Positions 21,336-24,734 of a stretch of 24,734 nucleotides of DNA are shown in pieces. The DNA is from Ruminococcus sp. (GTDB lineage: Bacteria; Bacillota; Clostridia; Oscillospirales; Ruminococcaceae). The notes beneath the pieces were generated by a model. It was given only the letters and a program-made list of their open reading frames with translations, searched no databases and had not been told where the DNA came from. Where the stretch lies: the NCBI GenBank assembly GCA_023667165.1, contig JAMPAO010000030.1:1-24734 (forward strand). Reading direction: 5' to 3'. How positions within the stretch are numbered: position 1 is the first letter of the stretch; the number at the start of each line of letters is the position of its first letter. A program made the translations under genes and the position numbers.

Positions 21336-22784
21336 TTATCTCTCCGTTTGATTTCTTTGATTTTCTTCCTGCCGTTCCTGTTCGGCTTGCCGCTCCTGCT
21401 GTTCCGCTTCGAGCTGCCGCTGATATTCCTCATAAGGATTATTTTCAATGTCCCGCTTGTACACTTTAAAAAGTCCCGCAACATAATCCCGTTCCTCTTT
21501 TTGTTTTTCAAGCGTAACATCAATATCGGCAAGCTCGCTTTTCAGCTTTTCAACATTTTGCCGCCGCTGTTCAATATCGTCGGAATTGCCGATATTCATT
21601 TTTTCAATATACGATACTTTTTTATATTCCTCCTTTTCGGCAGCGGTAAGAAAATCTTTATCCACCAAATCAAGATAAATTTTTCCGTCCGCAATAATTT
21701 TCTCCACTTTTTCAATTTGCGCAGAAAGCTCTTTCTGCTTTAAAACAGAATTTTGATAATTTTCGGCAGCCGCATTCAAACGGTTTTCCAACTCATCGGC
21801 AGAAGTTATGTTATGCTCTGTCAGAAAATTTAACAGCTCCGCGCTTTTCCGCAAATCCGAGTATGTTGCCCGTTTCGGCTTTTTTGTAAAAACGGCTATC
21901 TGCATTTGCCGCATACAAAACGCATATTCACGCTGTACTCCCGAATAATTCTGAATAGCCGTCAAGCTGATTTCCCGCTCCTTGTGCAAAATCCGATATT
22001 GCAAATCGTCAACGGAATACCCGTCACCTAACCTAAAACTGCGTATCGCGTTTTTCTGCTTCGGAGCTTTCACGGAAAGATACTTGCCCGACCGCACCGT
22101 GTAACCCTGCTCTTTCAGCCTGTCCGCCAAATCGGAAACACTTTGAACGTTCTCCCGCAAAATCAATTTGTCAATATCTGCGGCAAGCTGATTTTTCCAA
22201 GACACGCCGTTTTGTTTTGCAAGCCACTCCGAGTATTTCATAGTATTTTTGTGTTTTGGACTTTCAATAATATGCAGTCCGTGTTCAAGCGCGATTTCAT
22301 CTGATATTTTTCTCGCACGTTTAAGGGTAGTATAATTTGCATACCACTGTTTCCCGTCAAGGTTATACGGGCATACCGCAAAATGATTATGTATGTGTCC
22401 CTTGTCCAAATGAGTAGACACAACAACTTGCATATTTTCCCCGAAAGTTTTCTTTGCCCACTCTATACCTATTTTGTGAGCTTCTTCGGGAGTAACATTT
22501 TCCTTTGGGTCAAAAGACTGAATGTAATGATGTACCCGCACTTTTTCTTTAAACTTCGGCTTTTCGGCTGTCCCGTAATTTTTCAAATCCATATCGGATT
22601 TAAAAAACCGTTCTTTCGCGTTAAGTTCAAACGTCCTGCGAAATTCATCATAGGCTCTTTGGGGATTTACAGTACAGTTCAACCCCGTTGCAAACTTCAT
22701 TTCGTCGTTCTTATCGCCGTTGAGAATATACTCTATGTTACTTAACGGCGTTGAATGAACAGCGACGTATTTTACTATCGGCAT
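21336..22784 (-). CDS. mobA: MOBP-type relaxase / mobilization protein
   Basis: The 482-residue relaxase nicks oriT and pilots the strand into the recipient. Visible: N-terminal PLSNIEYILN with the probable catalytic Tyr19, and the metal-binding HLDKGHIHNHF (H125, H130, H132, H134) of the HxDxxHxHNH motif. KQNGVSWKNQLAADIDKLI follows, typical of Clostridia relaxases. The C-terminal third is coiled coil ending in EQQERQAEQERQEENQ. It overlaps the MobC stop by one base (TAATG). No coupling protein is in the window, so transfer probably needs a helper. Confidence 0.85.
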   Translation of the reverse strand: MPIVKYVAVHSTPLSNIEYILNGDKNDEMKFATGLNCTVNPQRAYDEFRRTFELNAKERFFKSDMDLKNYGTAEKPKFKEKVRVHHYIQSFDPKENVTPEEAHKIGIEWAKKTFGENMQVVVSTHLDKGHIHNHFAVCPYNLDGKQWYANYTTLKRARKISDEIALEHGLHIIESPKHKNTMKYSEWLAKQNGVSWKNQLAADIDKLILRENVQSVSDLADRLKEQGYTVRSGKYLSVKAPKQKNAIRSFRLGDGYSVDDLQYRILHKEREISLTAIQNYSGVQREYAFCMRQMQIAVFTKKPKRATYSDLRKSAELLNFLTEHNITSADELENRLNAAAENYQNSVLKQKELSAQIEKVEKIIADGKIYLDLVDKDFLTAAEKEEYKKVSYIEKMNIGNSDDIEQRRQNVEKLKSELADIDVTLEKQKEERDYVAGLFKVYKRDIENNPYEEYQRQLEAEQQERQAEQERQEENQRNQTER

Positions 22785-23119
22785 TACAGCAGCACCTCGG
22801 GTTCAAGCGGTTCTAACCAGTCCTCAACGATGACACGAAGCTGTTTCATCTCCGCAAGAACGTCCTCCATATCTTTCTGATAAATACTTCCCGTGCTGTT
22901 TGCAACTGCGGCAATCTGATTGAGATTTACTCCGATACGGTTCAACGCCCTATGAACATCATCAAGCTCTTTCAAAGAAAAAACTTTTATCGTGCCTTGC
23001 ACCGCAATTGTGCGAATGTAAGTGCCTGCTCTCACTCCCAGCTCGGCAGAACGGCGGCAAATGATGTCATATTCGTCTTTATTGAATTTTATTTCCTTGC
23101 GAATATTTCTTCTACCCAT
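22784..23119 (-). CDS. mobC: MobC-like relaxosome accessory protein
   Basis: The 111-residue basic protein has an N-terminal ribbon-helix-helix-like part (IRKEIKFNKDEYDIICRRSAELGVRAGTYIRTIAV). It continues with the MobC signature region DDVHRALNRIGVNLNQIAAVANSTGSIYQKDMEDVL. It binds oriT and helps the relaxase nick. Located between the oriT-like region and mobA. Confidence 0.85.
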   Translation of the reverse strand: MGRRNIRKEIKFNKDEYDIICRRSAELGVRAGTYIRTIAVQGTIKVFSLKELDDVHRALNRIGVNLNQIAAVANSTGSIYQKDMEDVLAEMKQLRVIVEDWLEPLEPEVLL

Positions 23120-23157
23120 ATAAAAAGTACCTTTCTAAAATACAAAAATTAGGGTTC

Positions 23158-23260
23158 AAGGGAGTTATCCCTTTCAAAATGTCAAATTGGGACATTTGGG
23201 GAAAAAGTACGTACTTTTTCTATGCTTGCTATTCTATACCCGCACATTTTTCGCCCCCTC
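23158..23260. other. Putative origin of transfer (oriT)
   Basis: Three inverted repeats lie just upstream of mobC: AAGGGA/TCCCTT (23158-23173), AAATGTC/GACATTT (23177-23197) and a perfect 20-bp palindrome with centre AGTACGTACT (23201-23220). Clustered hairpins beside mobC and mobA are typical of oriT. The nick site itself is not recognisable to me. Confidence 0.5.
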
Positions 23261-23279
23261 GTGTCTGCCCTCGAAAACT

Positions 23280-23462
23280 GCCAAAAAACTCTCAATTTGC
23301 ACACACCCTCGCTTCACCAAAAATTTGAAAAATAAAATTTTTCATTTTATGCGGATTTTTCAAAATCGCAAAAATTTCAAAAAATTCAGTTCGGGCAAAT
23401 TTTCAAATTTTGCAATTTTTGAAAAATTTCAAAAAAGCAGAATTTTAAAAAATTGAAAAAAT
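23280..23462. other. AT-rich, low-complexity gene-free stretch
   Basis: Dense runs of A and T with recurring AAAATTTCAAAAA / TTTTTGAAAAATTT motifs on both strands, forming imperfect inverted repeats. No credible coding frame. It could aid strand opening at oriT or an origin, or hold the promoter for mobC; I see no clear consensus promoter. Confidence 0.4.
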
Positions 23463-23464
23463 CA

Positions 23465-23725
23465 TTACTCCCCCTTTGAAGTCAATTCTTTAAATTTGTT
23501 CGTATTTTCATCAATGGGAATTTCCTTGCCGACAATATTTTCAAACCATTCGTCAAAATCCTTGATACGCACAAGAAGCTTTGAGCCGAGTTTAAAACTT
23601 GGAAATTGCGGCTGCTTCATTATCTTGCGCGCGGTTTGCCCGCTTACATTCAATTTCTTTGCCACTTCTTCAATCGTGTAAACCTCCGGCTGTTCAGTCT
23701 GAAATTTTGTCATCTTGGCTTCCAT
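23465..23725 (-). CDS. Excisionase/HTH_17-type DNA-binding protein, 86 aa
   Basis: Start at ATG 23725, with AGAAAGGTGATT upstream. Residues ~15-70 match the helix-turn-helix excisionase pattern: EVYTIEEVAKKLNVSGQTARKIMKQPQFPSFKLGSKLLVRIKDFDEWFE. The tail is charged. It may control the mob genes or plasmid copy functions. Distinct from the similar gene at 8321. Confidence 0.7.
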   Translation of the reverse strand: MEAKMTKFQTEQPEVYTIEEVAKKLNVSGQTARKIMKQPQFPSFKLGSKLLVRIKDFDEWFENIVGKEIPIDENTNKFKELTSKGE

Positions 23726-23800
23726 AATAATCACCTTTCTTTGTTTTTAATCTTAATCTTGTATATTCGCGGCAAAGCAGTAAAACCGCTGCCGTTATTA

Positions 23801-24319
23801 TCAATGCCATTTGTTACTCCCGCCTTTTGTAATTTTATTTATGCTGTTATCAAAGTCTCTGATTATTTTAATTTCCTCGGCAAAGGATTTATGCGTGGGA
23901 TTTTTTGTGCAGTACCTTTCAAATAAATTTTTTATTGTTTCTTTGCGTTTCTTTTTTAGCTTTTTGTTTTTTGCGGAATTTTTATGTCTCAATATTTCCG
24001 CATTGTAAATTTCAATTTCTGTTAAGGCGGCGGTAACGCAATTGTAGAAATTTTTGCGAATTATATATTGCAGGAAAGTAAAATACCCGTCATTATCCTG
24101 CGAGACCCAACTGCCGTTGAACCAGTTCGCAAGATGTTTTTCTTCTTCCGAAATCTCATCGGCAGAAAAAGACGACACAATATCGCTCACAAAATTTTCT
24201 ATAAGCTGTTCGGGAGCAAGTCCCTTTTCAGCCGCAAGAAAAGCGAACGCTATTGTATCGTTGTCGGTCAGCTTTGGCTTGAATGTCCTTGTTTTTAAAG
24301 TGATTTCATTGTTTTTCAT
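23801..24319 (-). CDS. Hypothetical protein, 172 aa
   Basis: ATG 24319 after GAAAGGACGATTAAAA. The N-terminal half contains TDNDTIAFAFLAAEKGLAPEQLIENFVSDIVSSF and HLANWFNGSWVSQDNDGYFTFLQYIIRKNF. The C-terminal half is strongly basic (HKNSAKNKKLKKKRKETIKN). It follows the ribbon-helix-helix gene by three bases, so the two are probably co-transcribed. No named family. Confidence 0.6.
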   Translation of the reverse strand: MKNNEITLKTRTFKPKLTDNDTIAFAFLAAEKGLAPEQLIENFVSDIVSSFSADEISEEEKHLANWFNGSWVSQDNDGYFTFLQYIIRKNFYNCVTAALTEIEIYNAEILRHKNSAKNKKLKKKRKETIKNLFERYCTKNPTHKSFAEEIKIIRDFDNSINKITKGGSNKWH

Positions 24320-24322
24320 TTT

Positions 24323-24535
24323 TTAATCGTCCTTTCTGATTTTTAACTTTCTGCTGTATTCGTCGTTACAGCGCATAATGGAATTTTTTAAAACTTTGTA
24401 CGGTGTAGTGCCGTTGGCGGTGCAGTATTCTTTGAATACATCCGCTTCATAGCTTCGGACACGGCAGGAAAAAGAACACATATTTTCTTTGTCCCACTTG
24501 CGCGTTTGTTCTTTTACTTTTTCAGATACCGACAT
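24323..24535 (-). CDS. Ribbon-helix-helix-like DNA-binding protein, paralog of 9064-9294
   Basis: Start at ATG 24535, after AAAGGGTG; a GTG (24544) three codons earlier overlaps that site. MCSFSCRVRSYEADVFKEYCTANGTTPYKVLKNSIM aligns closely with MRTLSCRVRTYEAEVFKEYCAAHGTTAGELLKKYV of the gene at 9064. The preceding SEKVKEQTRKWDKEN likewise matches. It is probably a dimeric repressor of its own operon. Confidence 0.65.
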   Translation of the reverse strand: MSVSEKVKEQTRKWDKENMCSFSCRVRSYEADVFKEYCTANGTTPYKVLKNSIMRCNDEYSRKLKIRKDD

Positions 24536-24550
24536 AGATTTCACCCTTTC

Positions 24551-24595
24551 ATAAAAAAATAAAGCACAAAATTACCGGTTGGTAATTTTGTGCTT
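24551..24595 (-). terminator. Perfect 15-bp hairpin with T-rich tail (terminator on the - strand)
   Basis: Arms 24562-24576 and 24581-24595 pair perfectly around a 4-nt loop. On the - strand the hairpin is followed by TATTTTTTTAT. It would end transcripts arriving from beyond the window and insulate the ribbon-helix-helix operon. It may also serve as a 5' leader structure. Confidence 0.65.
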
Positions 24596-24599
24596 CTTA

Positions 24600-24734
24600 A
24601 ATTGCTTGCTTGATTTTCGTTTTTTCGTTCTTTGCGGTTTGTTCGCTAAATGGTTACACCTATAGCGGTGGCCTGGAGAGGGATAGGGGAAAGGGAAAGA
24701 GAGTGCAGAGGGAAAACCGTAGGGGGAAGGGGGA
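24600..24734. other. Gene-free window end, purine-rich on the + strand
   Basis: From about 24672 the + strand is a nearly unbroken G/A run (GGAGAGGGATAGGGGAAAGG and onward). I see no gene, promoter or clear repeat. It is cut by the window edge. Confidence 0.3.

Overview
The window looks like gut Firmicutes (Clostridia, Ruminococcus/Oscillospiraceae-like) accessory DNA. It has three blocks. Block 1 (1-3950) is a decayed prophage on the + strand: the C-terminal end of a terminase large subunit, an HK97 gp10-like gene and a tape-measure gene. The tape-measure gene is split by a P-loop kinase that carries its own promoter and terminator. The block ends in a flavodoxin-like gene cut at its 5' end. 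Block 2 (3954-7386) is an intact-looking RIT (recombinase-in-trio) element: three overlapping tyrosine recombinase genes between perfect 83-bp inverted repeats. Its two flanks belong to different genes, a flavodoxin on the left and parA cut inside its Walker A motif on the right. It therefore marks a fusion junction, most simply a plasmid joined to the chromosome through two RIT copies.

Block 3 (7362-24734), mostly on the - strand, looks like a mobilizable plasmid. It has a parA-containing operon with a repressor-type divergent promoter, vapBC, a DUF6017-type replication protein with 23-bp iterons inside its gene, DUF5131 and DUF4317 genes, a MobC/relaxase pair next to an oriT-like region, two related ribbon-helix-helix genes and several small regulators.

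The notable part is 15870-19650. A 456-residue protein at 16656-18026 is clearly a Cas12f1 relative of the AsCas12f1 type, but the first RuvC aspartate is replaced by histidine (GVHIA instead of GIDLG). The RuvC glutamate is kept and the third acidic residue sits in an altered motif, so I predict a natural nuclease-dead RNA-guided DNA binder. Around it lie five copies of a - strand RNA unit. Each is a scaffold of about 140 nt with the architecture of Cas12f1 tracrRNA, running directly into a CRISPR repeat, a 27-36 nt spacer and another repeat. The antirepeat and the adjoining repeat can fold into one hairpin, so each unit reads as a naturally fused single guide RNA. Every unit begins at, or a few bases beyond, the stop codon of a protein gene (in one case inside its last codons), and no separate promoter is evident. 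The guides therefore look like 3'-UTR products of the operon.

Taken together, I read this as a mobile-element-borne RNA-guided transcriptional regulator with several dispersed single-spacer guide genes, interleaved with small HTH regulators. Its targets cannot be identified from this window; spacer searches and small-RNA data would decide.
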